DNA of 64,000 nt from assembly GCF_016587415.1 (NCBI RefSeq), contig NZ_BNJI01000002.1, forward strand, positions 1,426,001 through 1,490,000. The letters run 5' to 3'. The translations under genes and the position numbers were made by a program. The stretch is from Ktedonobacter sp. SOSP1-85. Lineage in GTDB: Bacteria; Chloroflexota; Ktedonobacteria; Ktedonobacterales; Ktedonobacteraceae. The notes below the pieces were generated by a model, which saw nothing but the letters and a program-made list of their open reading frames with translations, did not search any database and was not told the origin of the DNA. Positions 1-9,263 of this stretch are shown in pieces (within the stretch, counting starts at the first letter, position 1; each line of letters opens with the position of its first letter).

Positions 1-3
1 GCA

Positions 4-261
4 TTGGGAATGGCTCTTGATGCCCCCAGGTGGTTCCTCTTCCTGGATCAATGGCCGTTAAAATGGACGTTGAAAAATGCCGTCAGCTTCTTTCTCCTCT
101 GGTTTACTGGCTCTGTGATCTTTCAAATTCTCTTTCCTGCCACAGCGCCGCTCGATATAGCATGGATAGTTATCAGTGCGTCTCTTTACGCGAGCCTTGT
201 AACATTCGTAAGGTGGATTGGGCATCGGCGTCGGGTGAAGCCTGAAATCTTTGTCCGTTGA
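4..261 (+). CDS. small membrane protein, possibly a C-terminal part
   Basis: An 85-codon frame opens at the window edge (TTG at 4, ATG at 10), so it may be the tail of a longer gene. Two hydrophobic stretches are visible, around residues 24-45 and 50-70, followed by an Arg/Lys-rich cytoplasmic end (WIGHRRRVKPE). This is the pattern of a two-helix membrane protein. I do not recognise the family. The gene ends about 50 bp before the IS66 element, so its downstream sequence may have been altered by that insertion. Confidence 0.4.
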   Translation: MGMALDAPRWFLFLDQWPLKWTLKNAVSFFLLWFTGSVIFQILFPATAPLDIAWIVISASLYASLVTFVRWIGHRRRVKPEIFVR

Positions 262-312
262 GATGTGGAATTTTCTGAGGCCTTTTCTCCCAGCAATAAT
301 TCACAGGCTCTG

Positions 313-1832
313 CTACTCAGGTGCCTGGTTCCCAGGCAATGGGAAACGGGATTCCCTCAAAGACCGCCGTCAGAGCGGCCAGCATGGAACGGCCCTGTTT
401 CCTCATCGTCGAAAGATAGCTGCGAATGACGCAGAAAGCCGTGGCTCCCTCGGCACTGCGAAATGTCCCAGAAATCTTTTGCTGCACTTTGATCATTCTG
501 AGATCTCTTTCCGCCTGGTTGTTGCTAAAAGGCACCGCCAGATCGTCCAGGAAAGCGAGGACCTGCTCGGCCCTCGCAAGAAGGGCATCCAGGAGATTTT
601 TGGCGTCGTCTTGTTTGCGGCGACCGGGTTTTTTGGGAGCGCAAGCGTCTGGTGGGGGAGCCAGGGTCCGATGAGCAGCAAAGCCCTGTTGGAGGATCTC
701 AAAATACTGGAGGACCAAGGCATCGCGCTCCTCTGGAGGAAGCCGATCCGCCCCCGCCGCGCGCAAACGGGCGGTGGTGTGGCTCATGCGCTCCAACAAA
801 TCATGCATCTGCTGCGCCCACGGCTGGCAATCCCGCTCAGCGATCAACAAGCAATCGCGTAAGAGGTGCGCGCCACACACGCTATGGACACACCCATAGT
901 GGTCGTAGCTGCTCAATCGATCATGGATCGCTCGCCCCGTATACTCCGGCAAAATCCCAATGGCATCCATTGCCTTCTGTCCTCGTTGGCGATGCCAATG
1001 GTAGAGCGTCAACCACTGGGTGGCGTTGACGTGAAACCAATGCAGCAAGCCTTTGACTCGCCCGCCCGTCTCATCCACATGGTCCAGCTTTTGTGCCAGG
1101 AGCAAGCGTTTGAGCAGGAGCATCGTTGGGCCAAGTGTGCGAGCTGCCTCCTGGATCCAACTTGCCAACGTTCCCTCGGACAACCGACAGGTGAGCAGAT
1201 CCTCAAAGACCTCGCCAATGCGCTCCATCGGCAGCAATTGATACTGGGAGAAATAGACCGCCAGGGCCTGCACTCCGGGTCCATACTGGGCAGGTGCTTG
1301 CACCTCGCTCGGAAAGGTGCCCGCGTTCTGATGCTGACACCTCGGACAGGTGAGGGCTTCCACTCGATGTTCCGTGACGACGAGACGCATGACGGGGAGA
1401 TCATGGATTTGCCGACGTTCTTTGACCTGCCCCACCACCGCTCCCAGTTCACCGTGGCACGCCTCGCAATGACTGGGACGATGGATCACCACCCGGTCGG
1501 GCGTCTCCACCCGCTGAAGGGTGTGTCCTGCGTGACCTGCTTGTCCTCCTTTTGCTTTGCTGCTCGCCGGACGTTTTTTCCCTTTGCGTTTGAAGCCATC
1601 ACTCGACGGCGGCTTGCTGCTGTTGTGACTATCTTTTGCCAGTCGTCGCTCTAGCTCTTCAATGCAGAGAAGCGCACTCATCAGCCGTCCTTCCAGATCC
1701 TCGATTCTCCGATCTTTCTGGGTAGCTTCTTCTTTGAGTTCCGTGTTCTCTTTTCTCAGCTGTCTCGCTTCTTCTTCCGTCATGCTCGTAGTTTATCAGC
1801 CTTGTCCAGTCTCTTCCAGGGTACCTGAGTAG
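313..1832 (-). mobile_element. IS66-family insertion sequence
   Basis: A 10-bp core inverted repeat, ctactcaggt at 313-322 and acctgagtag at 1823-1832, brackets one large transposase gene. The inverted similarity continues inward imperfectly (gcctgg against accctgg). I see no clear target duplication, and the true tips may lie a few bases further out. Only the tnpC-type gene is present, as in single-gene IS66 members of the ISBst12 type. Confidence 0.7.
317..1783 (-). CDS. IS66-family transposase
   Basis: The 488-residue product is a DDE transposase that moves this element. In order it has an N-terminal coiled coil (residues 1-50), the SHNSSKPPSSDG segment typical of IS66 TnpC, a zinc finger (CEACHGE to CPRCQHQ, about 107-151), and the catalytic core with DHVDETGG (about 235), HDRLSSYDHYG (about 292) and NNQAERDLRM near 425, whose Glu is the last DDE residue. 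The frame is uninterrupted and of normal family length, so the enzyme may be functional. The stop codon lies just inside the left inverted repeat. Confidence 0.93.
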   Translation of the reverse strand: MTEEEARQLRKENTELKEEATQKDRRIEDLEGRLMSALLCIEELERRLAKDSHNSSKPPSSDGFKRKGKKRPASSKAKGGQAGHAGHTLQRVETPDRVVIHRPSHCEACHGELGAVVGQVKERRQIHDLPVMRLVVTEHRVEALTCPRCQHQNAGTFPSEVQAPAQYGPGVQALAVYFSQYQLLPMERIGEVFEDLLTCRLSEGTLASWIQEAARTLGPTMLLLKRLLLAQKLDHVDETGGRVKGLLHWFHVNATQWLTLYHWHRQRGQKAMDAIGILPEYTGRAIHDRLSSYDHYGCVHSVCGAHLLRDCLLIAERDCQPWAQQMHDLLERMSHTTARLRAAGADRLPPEERDALVLQYFEILQQGFAAHRTLAPPPDACAPKKPGRRKQDDAKNLLDALLARAEQVLAFLDDLAVPFSNNQAERDLRMIKVQQKISGTFRSAEGATAFCVIRSYLSTMRKQGRSMLAALTAVFEGIPFPIAWEPGT

Positions 1833-1859
1833 TTACCTTTAGACACGGCTTAAACGGAT

Positions 1860-3464
1860 TTGATATTACCTGATGCAACTCAACTTGAGCTCACGAATAT
1901 TACCATTGACCATATCACCCATGAGATCACGGCCATAGCCACAACGAGAGCAATGGAGGCTCTCTGTCCTCTTTGTCACCTGCCTTCCAGACGGGTTCAC
2001 TCTCGCTACAAGAGGCAATGGGCAGATCTTCCTTGTTGTGGTCAACCTGTCCGTTGGATCGTCGAAGTTCGTCGTTTTCGCTGCCAAAATCCAGATTGTA
2101 GCCGCAATATCTTTTGTGAGCGTCTTCCCACCTGTGCTGTTGCCTACGCTCGGCGAACGGTGAGAGCAGCACGGGTGTTGACAGCTATCTCCTTTGCTCT
2201 GGGAGGTCGAGCTGGAGCCCACTTGGCGGAAGACCTTTCAATGCAGATCAGCCATGATACACTTTTACGCCTCATACGGAGGGAGGCCAACCCCGCAGCT
2301 CAATTGGTGCGTATCCTAGGGGTAGATGATTGGAGTTATCGCCGAGGCAAGCGCTATGGAACGCTTCTGTTGAATCTGGAAACACACCGCCCAATCGATG
2401 TTCTGCCTGATCGCACTGCTGCGACCCTTGCCAAATGGCTGGCAAATCACCCTGAAATTCTGGTCATCAGCCGCGATCGCGGCGGCGAATATGCTTTGGG
2501 ATCTCGTCAAGGGGCTCCTCAAGCAGTTCAAGTCGCAGATCGTTTCCATGTCGTGCGTAATCTGGCAGAAGTGCTGGAGCGCAGTTTTCATCGCCATCGC
2601 CGACTTCTCAAACAAATTCGTGTTCCTGTTCCCGACGTGAATGCGATGCCTCTTACAGTTCGCTATGCCCGACCAGATCGGGAGTACCGGAAGGGACAGG
2701 CAAGAGACAAACGTGTTGAGCGTTACGAGGCTGTACAACATTTTGTGAAACAAGGTATGAGTCATCGCGAAATTGCACGGCGATTACATATGCATCGAGA
2801 ATCAGTTATTCGTTATGCGAAAGCAGAGAGCTTTCCTGAAAAGCCTTCCCGCTCGCCCAAGCCTGGCATTCTCACTCCCTATGAACCCTATCTGAGAGCT
2901 CGTTATCAAGAAGGATACCGAAATGAATTGGGACTGTGGCGAGAACTTGTGGCGCAAGGGTTTACCGGTACACGCATGACTGTGGTGCGCTACGTGTTGG
3001 GCTTACGCCAACTGGAACAACAGGGAGGTGTTCTCCCTCCCATATCACAGACAACTGAACTCACTCCAAGTCGTTTCATTGGCCTGCTCTTGCGACACGA
3101 TGAGGAATTGAGTCAAGAGGAAGTGCAAGCCTTGGTCCAGGCAAAGAAACTCCACCCTGAGTTGGAGCGGAGCGCATCGCTGTTCCAACTGTTTCTCCAG
3201 ATGGTACGAGAGCGCCGGGGAGAAGAACTCGATCTGTGGTTCTATGCAGCGTTTCACAGTGGTATTCCTGAATTCCGCTCGTTTGTCGTCAAGTTGCGCC
3301 AGGATCAGGAAGCAGTGCAAGCTGGACTCATTTTTTCTTGGAACAATGGTGTTGTGGAAGGGCATGTTCATCGTTTGAAGTATCTTAAGCGGCAGATGTA
3401 TGGTAGAGCGAATTTTGACCTCCTGCGCCAGCGCGTTCTTCACGGTTCAATGGATTCATCATGA
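1860..3464 (+). CDS. ISL3-family transposase
   Basis: The 534-residue product has the ISL3 layout: an N-terminal zinc ribbon (CPLCHLPSRRVHSRY, then CQNPDCSR), an HTH segment, catalytic Asp in GVDDWSYRRGKRYGT (about 152), Asp in DRFHVVRNL (about 227), an inserted helical region with a second HTH (MSHREIARRLHMHRESV), and a C-terminal NGVVEGHVHRLKYLKR block carrying the final Glu. The start is TTG at 1860, only 28 bp beyond the IS66 right repeat. Full length and uninterrupted. Element ends were not resolved. Confidence 0.92.
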   Translation: MILPDATQLELTNITIDHITHEITAIATTRAMEALCPLCHLPSRRVHSRYKRQWADLPCCGQPVRWIVEVRRFRCQNPDCSRNIFCERLPTCAVAYARRTVRAARVLTAISFALGGRAGAHLAEDLSMQISHDTLLRLIRREANPAAQLVRILGVDDWSYRRGKRYGTLLLNLETHRPIDVLPDRTAATLAKWLANHPEILVISRDRGGEYALGSRQGAPQAVQVADRFHVVRNLAEVLERSFHRHRRLLKQIRVPVPDVNAMPLTVRYARPDREYRKGQARDKRVERYEAVQHFVKQGMSHREIARRLHMHRESVIRYAKAESFPEKPSRSPKPGILTPYEPYLRARYQEGYRNELGLWRELVAQGFTGTRMTVVRYVLGLRQLEQQGGVLPPISQTTELTPSRFIGLLLRHDEELSQEEVQALVQAKKLHPELERSASLFQLFLQMVRERRGEELDLWFYAAFHSGIPEFRSFVVKLRQDQEAVQAGLIFSWNNGVVEGHVHRLKYLKRQMYGRANFDLLRQRVLHGSMDSS

Positions 3465-3509
3465 TCATCAAAAATGCGTCAGACCCCTTTTGTCGGACAT
3501 ACAAAGAAG

Positions 3510-4542
3510 TCAACTTCCGGCCACAGAGGCATAGGCTGCCTCAAACTCAGCAGGTGGAAGATACCCCAAGCTCGAATGCAATCGTTTGGTATTGTACACC
3601 TGCTCGATGAATTCCTCTCGCATTGGCTTCTGCATCGGCAAATGACTCGTACTCTTTGAGATACACTTCCTCCATTTTTAACGTCTTAAAGAAACTTTCG
3701 GCTTTGGCATTGTCGTAGGGATTGCCTACGGCAGACATACTGATGTGCGCGCCAATCGCCTGTAACTGCTCCACATAGTCGTGACTCGCATATTGGACGC
3801 CACGATCACTGTGATGGATCAGCCCAGGAGCTGGGTGACGTTGGGTAATAGCCTGATTCAAGGCGGCCAGGGTCAGCTGAGTCGTCATCTCCCGCGAGAG
3901 GAACCACCCCACGCACCGGCGTGAGAACGCATCCAGGATACAAGCCAGGTACACAAACGCTCCCCGCAGGCGGATGTAGGTGAGATCAGCCACCCACGCC
4001 TGATCGGGTGCCGTCAGCACTTTACCGGCCAGTACATTAGGATAGACCGGGAATCGATGCCGCGAGTCAGTCGTCGTAACCACAAACCGTTTTTTCAGAT
4101 GACACAACAAGGATTCTTCCTGCATGATCCGCAAGACTCGTTTATGATTGACCTTCCAACCTGCTCGTGCCAGAGCACGGGTGACACGACGATAGCCATA
4201 GCCGGGAAACTCCAAAATGATTTGCTCGATGTGATCGCGCAACTGCGTTTCGCTCTCATTTCCCTGTTCGTGCTTGGCTTCATAGTACCAACTGCGACTC
4301 ACGGAGAATAATTCACACAACCGCAACACTGAGAGCTCCGGGTGGTCTTGATGAGCCTGGAGAATCATGGCGTGACGTTCCCCAACCCTCTGCTCTGCAA
4401 GGCTTTTTTTAACACCTGATTCTCCAACGCCAATTGTCCACAAAAACGCTCTAATTCGGCTACCCGTGAGGCTTCCGTGGCCGGTCCTGACTCGGTGGAC
4501 AAAAAAGCCGACTCTCCGCGCTCCTGATACTCCTTGCGCCAC
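3510..4542 (-). pseudogene. IS3-family transposase OrfB (integrase), 3' frameshift
   Basis: OrfB carries the rve/DDE core: Asp in WVADLTYIRLRG, Asp in HHSDRGVQYAS and Glu in NAKAESFFKTLKMEE. It overlaps orfA by 178 bp in another frame, so as in other IS3 elements it would be made by programmed -1 frameshifting. One extra base near 3614 (minus strand gagaggaattc in place of gagagaattc) switches the last 30 or so codons. Reading past it restores the conserved tail, QVYNTKRLHSSLGYLPP, ending at a stop at 3510-3512. The shifted frame stops at 3547. The catalytic residues precede the lesion, but loss of the conserved C-terminus probably inactivates the protein. Confidence 0.85.
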
Positions 4543-4664
4543 CGCGAGAGGACACTTGCAGCCAGCCCATATTCGCGGCAGACTTGGGCTGGTCGTTTCT
4601 GGCCGGTACTCACCTGACGGACGACATCCAGTTTAAATTCTCGGCTGTGTTGTCGCTTGTGCAT
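4365..4664 (-). CDS. IS3-family transposase OrfA
   Basis: This 99-residue DNA-binding subunit of the IS3 transposase has an N-terminal HTH_Tnp_1 domain (SREFKLDVVRQVSTGQKRPAQ, then VCREYGLAASVLSRWRKEY) and a C-terminal leucine-zipper-like helix (VAELERFCGQLALENQVLKKAL). Its 3' end overlaps orfB, consistent with a frameshifted OrfAB fusion. It is intact although its partner is damaged. Confidence 0.9.
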   Translation of the reverse strand: MHKRQHSREFKLDVVRQVSTGQKRPAQVCREYGLAASVLSRWRKEYQERGESAFLSTESGPATEASRVAELERFCGQLALENQVLKKALQSRGLGNVTP

Positions 4665-4733
4665 CGTTTCTTCTCCTTCGCATCTTTTCAGTGTACGATA
4701 TTTTCGCGAAGTTGACTTCGATCACTGTCCGGG

Positions 4734-4996
4734 AAAATGGGTGCAGTCCATTCATAGACCCTTCCTATAAATAGATGAGAGAACAAGCGCCCCGTTTGTC
4801 TTCTCCTTCTTTAACCACAACACCACACTGGGTCAACTCCAAGATGTCTCAGATGAGCACATGGGGACACAAGACCCTATCATCGTAGAGATGTCTTTTT
4901 GATGATATCCCAAGAAATACATGCAATTCTGTTTATGTTCGTATTATAATAGAATATGTGACCCACAGTAATTCCAACCCTATCTAGAGCTATTAA
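4734..4996. other. intergenic, no gene seen
   Basis: AT-rich DNA between the IS3 right tip and the hairpin downstream of the histidine kinase. Stop codons are frequent in all frames and no family similarity was recognised. Confidence 0.5.
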
Positions 4997-5027
4997 GAAC
5001 CCCATAGGCATTCGCTCTATGGGGTTC
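4997..5027. terminator. hairpin, possible terminator of the kinase gene
   Basis: A perfect 11-bp stem, gaaccccatag / ctatggggttc, with a 9-nt loop lies about 250 bp beyond the 3' end of the minus-strand kinase gene. Neither strand has a good T-run after the stem (minus strand: cttaatag), so termination is only an inference. Confidence 0.35.
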
Positions 5028-5277
5028 CTCCCTTACAGAAACAGCCATGGGGAATGTGCAGGCATGCCTGATGTCACACGTGATGTCATATGGGATCACC
5101 TCCACGCATGTTGACAAAAAAACACATGCATTCTCCCAGTTTCTGGAGAGGACTGAGAATGATGAGGTTGGAAGCGCTTCTCTCGTTTGCCTCTCTAACT
5201 CAATACTTTGAGGTATATTGCCGCATGAGATAGGGATAGATTTCCTCGCGTATATGCAGCCGAAGAGGGTGCCTGTC

Positions 5278-7173
5278 TCATTCCTTCTCTTTTGGAGCAA
5301 TGGGCAACGTGAACCAGAAGGTCGCCCCCTGATCAGGTGCACTCTGCACACCAACGCTGCCCGCTTGATGCTCTATGAACGCTCGGCAAAGATAGAGCCC
5401 TAACCCTAAGCTCAAGTCCAATTCATGCTGGACCGCATATCCCTTCGCACGGTAGAAGCGTTCCCAGAGATGCTTTTGCTCTTCGTGAGGGATGCCTGGT
5501 CCTTCATTGTGGACCGAAACTTGCGCGACTGAATCTTCAACCGCCAATTGCACCGTCACAGGGGCGCGCGCAGATGAATAGGCGAGGGCATTCGTCAGGT
5601 ATGTATTGAAAACCTGGGCAACCCGCTCAGCGTCAGCGAGGACGAAGACCTCTTGAGCCGTTGTTTTCCTGTCAAGAGCAAGCACATGCTCGGGTGTTAT
5701 TTGTTGTTGTGTGTCTACAACCGCTTTCAGCAACGCAAGCAGGTTACACCGTTTCAGCTGTACCTCAAGTTGATTCGCCTGGATGCGCGCATCATCGATG
5801 ATGTCGTTAATCATACGCTGCTGTAGTCGGGCGCTCTGTGCCGCGGAGGCTAAGGGTTGCTGGGCCTGCGCAACATACTCGCCGACGTGTTCAGCCTGGA
5901 ATGCGATCTGACGAGAAAGCGTCTCTAACCGGCGTTGGGCTAATTGAAGATTGCCTAAGATCCCGGTGAGAGGGGTGCGCAGTTCGTGACTGGCGAGAAT
6001 CAAGAAGTCTTTGCTCAGTTGATGCATTTCCTGGAGCGCACGTTCTCTGGTGTGAGCCTCTACCTGCTCATGCACATGGCCGAGATATTCGATCACTAAC
6101 AGCGCCTGTGCTGCGAGCGCTTTCACCAGGGCAATCTCTTCCGATGTATAGACACTCGTCACCCCCACTTTCGTGATAATAAGTATCCCAGCCAGTTGGT
6201 TCTCAAGAAACAAAGGGGTCAGCAGGAGACTTTCGGAGGAAAAATCGGGGGCGTCAGGCAGGTAAGGCATGCGATCACCACGAAGGGTGACCTCCTTCTT
6301 CTCGAAGAGACGGGCCAATACGGTTTCCTCAAAGATATCGGAGAGCGTGTGAAGTCCGCCTATCGCTCGCTCAGGGCTCTCTTGTTCAGGCGTGAAACCA
6401 CTGCCCGTAACATAGTGAACATATCCCTCTGGCCATCGCACCGCTTTCAACATCACCCGGTGGCAATCCATTACCTGATGAATCACGTTCACCAACTGCT
6501 GGGCAATGAAGACAACTGGAGGCGAGAGAAGCAGAGATCCTTCAGGCAATGCGTCAGCAATTTGCTGAGGAATACGCTCAGGGAGGTGAGCAATTGCTTG
6601 TGTCAGGGTCAGCACCGCCTCGTGGACGCGTTGGAGGTGGAGAGCGTGTTGATACCGCTGCGAAATCTCATGGAAAACAATCACCATCCCACTGACCTGC
6701 TTCTGCTCATCATACAGAGGTGAGCAGGAGAGAGTCACCGCGACTCTTCGCCCGGAAGGAAGCTCAAGCGTGATAAATGTTTCTGGTGGACTGCATATGA
6801 CCTCTTGCTGGGTCATGGCGTACATGATCCATTGTTTTGCGGAGAACAGTCGTTGTTGTTCGTCATACATTCCATAGGGTTCAAGAAACGCCTGAACGGT
6901 TTTTCCTCGCCACTGGGTCTCAGAATGGATGTCAAAAAGCTTCAGGGCTGCTGTATTGATGCGAAGGATTTTCCCCTTCTGATCACAGACAATGGCGCTA
7001 TCTGATAAAAATGTAAAGATCGTTTCACGTTGCTTCGCAAGCGCTGTCAGGGGAGGCACATCGACTGGTTGTGCTTCTGTGTTCAATGAGGGAGATCGGG
7101 GAACATGCTTCCTTGCAGATATCACATCGGGTCTCCGCTTCTTTTGCATACCATGTTGCCGGTTTTTACCCAT
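5278..7173 (-). CDS. PAS-GAF sensor histidine kinase
   Basis: A 631-residue soluble sensor kinase. A PAS domain (about 48-165; FTFLSDSAIVCDQKGKILRI) is followed by a GAF domain (about 200-370), a HisKA dimerisation domain with the phospho-accepting His in LASHELRTPLTG (about 393), and a HATPase_c domain with an N box (NTYLTNALAYS), G1 (NEGPGIP) and G2 (LSLGLGLYLC). G1 has Asn-Glu where Asp-x is usual. No transmembrane segment or signal peptide is visible, so it should sense a cytoplasmic cue. No response regulator lies next to it, so it is an orphan kinase in this window. Confidence 0.93.
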   Translation of the reverse strand: MGKNRQHGMQKKRRPDVISARKHVPRSPSLNTEAQPVDVPPLTALAKQRETIFTFLSDSAIVCDQKGKILRINTAALKLFDIHSETQWRGKTVQAFLEPYGMYDEQQRLFSAKQWIMYAMTQQEVICSPPETFITLELPSGRRVAVTLSCSPLYDEQKQVSGMVIVFHEISQRYQHALHLQRVHEAVLTLTQAIAHLPERIPQQIADALPEGSLLLSPPVVFIAQQLVNVIHQVMDCHRVMLKAVRWPEGYVHYVTGSGFTPEQESPERAIGGLHTLSDIFEETVLARLFEKKEVTLRGDRMPYLPDAPDFSSESLLLTPLFLENQLAGILIITKVGVTSVYTSEEIALVKALAAQALLVIEYLGHVHEQVEAHTRERALQEMHQLSKDFLILASHELRTPLTGILGNLQLAQRRLETLSRQIAFQAEHVGEYVAQAQQPLASAAQSARLQQRMINDIIDDARIQANQLEVQLKRCNLLALLKAVVDTQQQITPEHVLALDRKTTAQEVFVLADAERVAQVFNTYLTNALAYSSARAPVTVQLAVEDSVAQVSVHNEGPGIPHEEQKHLWERFYRAKGYAVQHELDLSLGLGLYLCRAFIEHQAGSVGVQSAPDQGATFWFTLPIAPKEKE

Positions 7174-7451
7174 CGTGTTCTTCTTTACGAAACTAAGGAA
7201 TGCCCAACAGTTCCACGATTGACGAGAAACAGCAAGAGGACAGAGGTATTGTATATGTTGTTGGGACCCATAGCAATCTCATCTCTCCTGCAAAGCCCAC
7301 GGGTTGCGCACCAATGTGTCTACTTGTCAAATGCCTTGAAAGGGGCGAGCCGCAGGCTCATCAAGCATCCTTGCGAGCTTGAGGCTTGGAAGCGGTGCTG
7401 AAATGCCGGTTTCAGCCAGGTGCGTGGAGCAAGCGATCCCGAGAGTATCGA
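7174..7451. other. intergenic leader of the hairpin-rich block
   Basis: No gene is supported. The segment ends in GC-rich sequence with short self-complementary pieces (gagccgcaggctc near 7350) that leads into the long hairpin at 7452. The open frames here on both strands look like by-products of the GC-rich inverted repeats. Confidence 0.4.
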
Positions 7452-7566
7452 CCCTTGACTGGAGTGGGAAGACTCCGAGACGGGAGAGCGAGCGGAAGAG
7501 AAAGATGCCTCAATGCAGGACCCCGCTCGCTCTCGGCGCACAGCGCTCGCCCACTCCAGTCAAGGG
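7452..7566. repeat. long GC-rich hairpin (115 nt)
   Basis: The outer arms cccttgactggagtggg (7452-7468) and cccactccagtcaaggg (7550-7566) are perfect complements. The inner arms gagagcgagcgg (7484-7495) and ccgctcgctctc (7523-7534) are also complementary. A second hairpin with a related sequence (gtcaaggtg at 7658-7666, caccttgac at 7697-7705) follows. The set could be a structured RNA, a MITE or nested IS605-type ends. No coding sequence is supported across it. Confidence 0.55.
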
Positions 7567-7735
7567 CGGGATCGCCCACGCACCTGGCTGGAAGGACCGC
7601 TACGGGATGGTTGGTCAACCACTCCCAGGGCCAAAAAACGGTACAAACTGCCCACCAGTCAAGGTGGGGTGAACCGTGCGCATACCCATGCGGTCTCACC
7701 TTGACGGGGAAAAGCAGCAAGATGAACCACCCTGC

Positions 7736-7947
7736 TCATCCTCTCTGTTGGGTCGCTCGAAGCTGCTTCTGCCGCGCAGAAAGTCGATAGGTCGAGCCGT
7801 GGTAGTTGACCTGCTCGACCTCTTCACTCAAACCCAGCTGATCAAGATAGTCATACAAGAGCAGGAGCCGGTCGCGTTTCTTGCCGGGGGTGGTTCCCGT
7901 GTAACTAATCCAGTTCAGCAATTTGCGGGTGACGGCCTCGACTTGTG
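7736..7947 (-). pseudogene. C-terminal remnant of an unrecognised protein
   Basis: The minus-strand frame encodes about 70 residues of protein-like sequence (RKLLNWISYTGTTPGKKRD, then LLLLYDYLDQLGLSEEVEQV) to a stop at 7736. Upstream of about 7947 the same frame runs into the IS605-type relic, where the translation is only an antisense reading. I interpret it as the tail of a gene whose 5' part was replaced by the mobile-element relic. Function unknown. Confidence 0.4.
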
Positions 7948-8034
7948 TCTGGCATGGGATGACCCAACGTATTCTCCCATGCCCCCCACCCCAAACAAGG
8001 AAGAGCCATTCATCCCCTGAATAAATCACAGGGG
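7948..8034 (+). mobile_element. relic of an RHH-TnpB element end
   Basis: Plus-strand translation gives LAWDDPTYSPMPPTPNKEE, which matches the last residues of the ribbon-helix-helix gene at 47618-47809 (LAWDDPTYRPMPPTPQTGK). It is followed by the same terminal hairpin (cccctgaataaatcacagggg at 8014-8034, against the copy at 47799-47819) and by tctggctcg. Everything 5' of this in the original element is gone, so it is a truncated copy. Confidence 0.75.
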
Positions 8035-8091
8035 CTTTCTGGCTCGTTTCCTGTAAACGCCTGGGGCATTGCTCACATGGATAGCACTTCG

Positions 8092-8141
8092 CCCAGAATT
8101 GGGAATTACTTCGTCCACTATTGGGTGGTTTTCATCTTCCC
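8092..8141. repeat. dispersed 50-bp repeat, copy 1
   Basis: The reverse complement of this segment matches 37269-37317 closely (shared core aaaaccacccaatagtgg, then cgaagt and ttccca). Both could encode a short ENHPIV peptide, so the pair may be fragments of a gene family or a small repeat. No mechanism is evident. The rest of 8142-8375 shows nothing I can name. Confidence 0.4.
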
Positions 8142-8375
8142 TTGTCTCCTTTGCTTCAGGTACACTTAGTCACGTACTTCACGATGTTGACCGGAGCACC
8201 CTGGACCATGTTGGTGGTAGTGATGATGGCTGACTGAGTGCCAGGAATGGATCAGGGATTGCTTCATCATCTAACGCTTTCATAGCAACGGTTTACACGC
8301 TAAAGGCATGTCCACAGAACAATAGTATGTCTAGTCAAATTACAAAATTTTGGTAAAATCGGAGGATTTTTCGCG

Positions 8376-9165
8376 ATGGGAACATCCCTTTTACCTTGCT
8401 CTGATCAGCATGTTCCTCTTCACTCAGTCGGACGACGAATATGGTGCCGTTTCGCAGGCACCCCTGAGAACCCACCATTGCTTTTGCTTCATGGCGAGTG
8501 GCAAAGTAGTGCCGTGTTTACCCCCTACTTTGAATCTCTTTCTCGCCACTACTACGTTGTGGCGCCGGATCTCCTTGGGCACGGTTTTTCTTCCAAACCA
8601 GCGGAACAGTCTGCTTATACCATTTCCGCCTGGGTTGAGGACCTGGCGAGCCTGTGCGATACCACTCTTCATTTGGACGATATACACGTGGTCGCAGTAG
8701 GCCGGTTTGGCCTGTGTGTGCTCGATGCGCTTCAGTGGCACGTGGTTATGGCAGAGCGTCTACGGGGATTCGCTCTTCTTCCCTTCCCATGCGCTTATCC
8801 TCTCTCTCCTGAAGCACCTGGCCTCAACTGATGTCGACATTTCCTATAACGCTGCTCAAGAGCTCACAATGGTGCTGTTCCCTCTTTTTCCACAGGATGG
8901 AGTAGGCGTAGAGCGTGCACATGGAGAACTCCTGTCACAGATTCGACTGGTGCATCCTCAAGCCAATCATGTCCTCTGTCACCTGGTTGAACATATGGAG
9001 ACGGAGTACACACGTTGGCAAACGCCGCTCATGATTCTTCAGACGCTCAAGGATCTCTCCTGCCTTGTACCGCAGAGTGATGTGGTCCCTTGCCGCGGAA
9101 ACCGATTCTCAGGAGGAGAGCCATCTGGCAGATACTGTGCCTTTCTCGCTTCCATGTGTTCCTGA
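8376..9165 (+). pseudogene. alpha/beta hydrolase-like gene, frameshifted
   Basis: The first frame (8376-8831, 151 residues) has the start of an alpha/beta hydrolase fold: oxyanion strand PLLLLHGEW, then VVAPDLLGHGFSSKP. The nucleophile elbow, normally GxSxG, reads AVGRFGLCV here, with no Ser. After residue 140 or so the frame ends. A +1 frame continues with protein-like sequence (EHMETEYTRWQTPLMILQ) to 9165. The ATG at 8376 has a GGAGG about 10 bp upstream. I read this as a decaying hydrolase. A non-enzymatic homologue truncated at 151 residues is the alternative. Confidence 0.5.
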
Positions 9166-9263
9166 TCTGTCCTGTTGACGATAGTTGTGCGTTCATAAAC
9201 GCCCCAGAGGATAGGCAGTTTTCTATCGCGGTTTTGTTTGTCTGGCAATGACAACAGAAGGAC

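Larger units (their letters stand above)
3491..4733 (-). mobile_element. IS3-family insertion sequence with decayed orfB
   Basis: The tips are related inverted repeats. Left, at 3491-3516, reads tgt-cggaca-n6-gaagtcaactt; right, at 4708-4733, reads the same on the minus strand with a different n6. Inside are orfA and orfB in the usual overlapping arrangement, about 1.24 kb in all. No clear target duplication was seen. Confidence 0.7.

Noticed and set aside
866..1654. 262-codon plus-strand open frame
   Set aside because: It is antisense to the IS66 transposase, which has clear family motifs; the plus-strand translation has none.
4980..5354. 124-codon minus-strand frame past the kinase gene
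   Set aside because: It includes the hairpin at 4997-5027 and overlaps the kinase 3' end; no family features and no ribosome site.
7379..7790. Several 90-130-codon frames on both strands
   Set aside because: They arise from GC-rich inverted repeats and give low-complexity Arg/Ser/Pro-rich translations.
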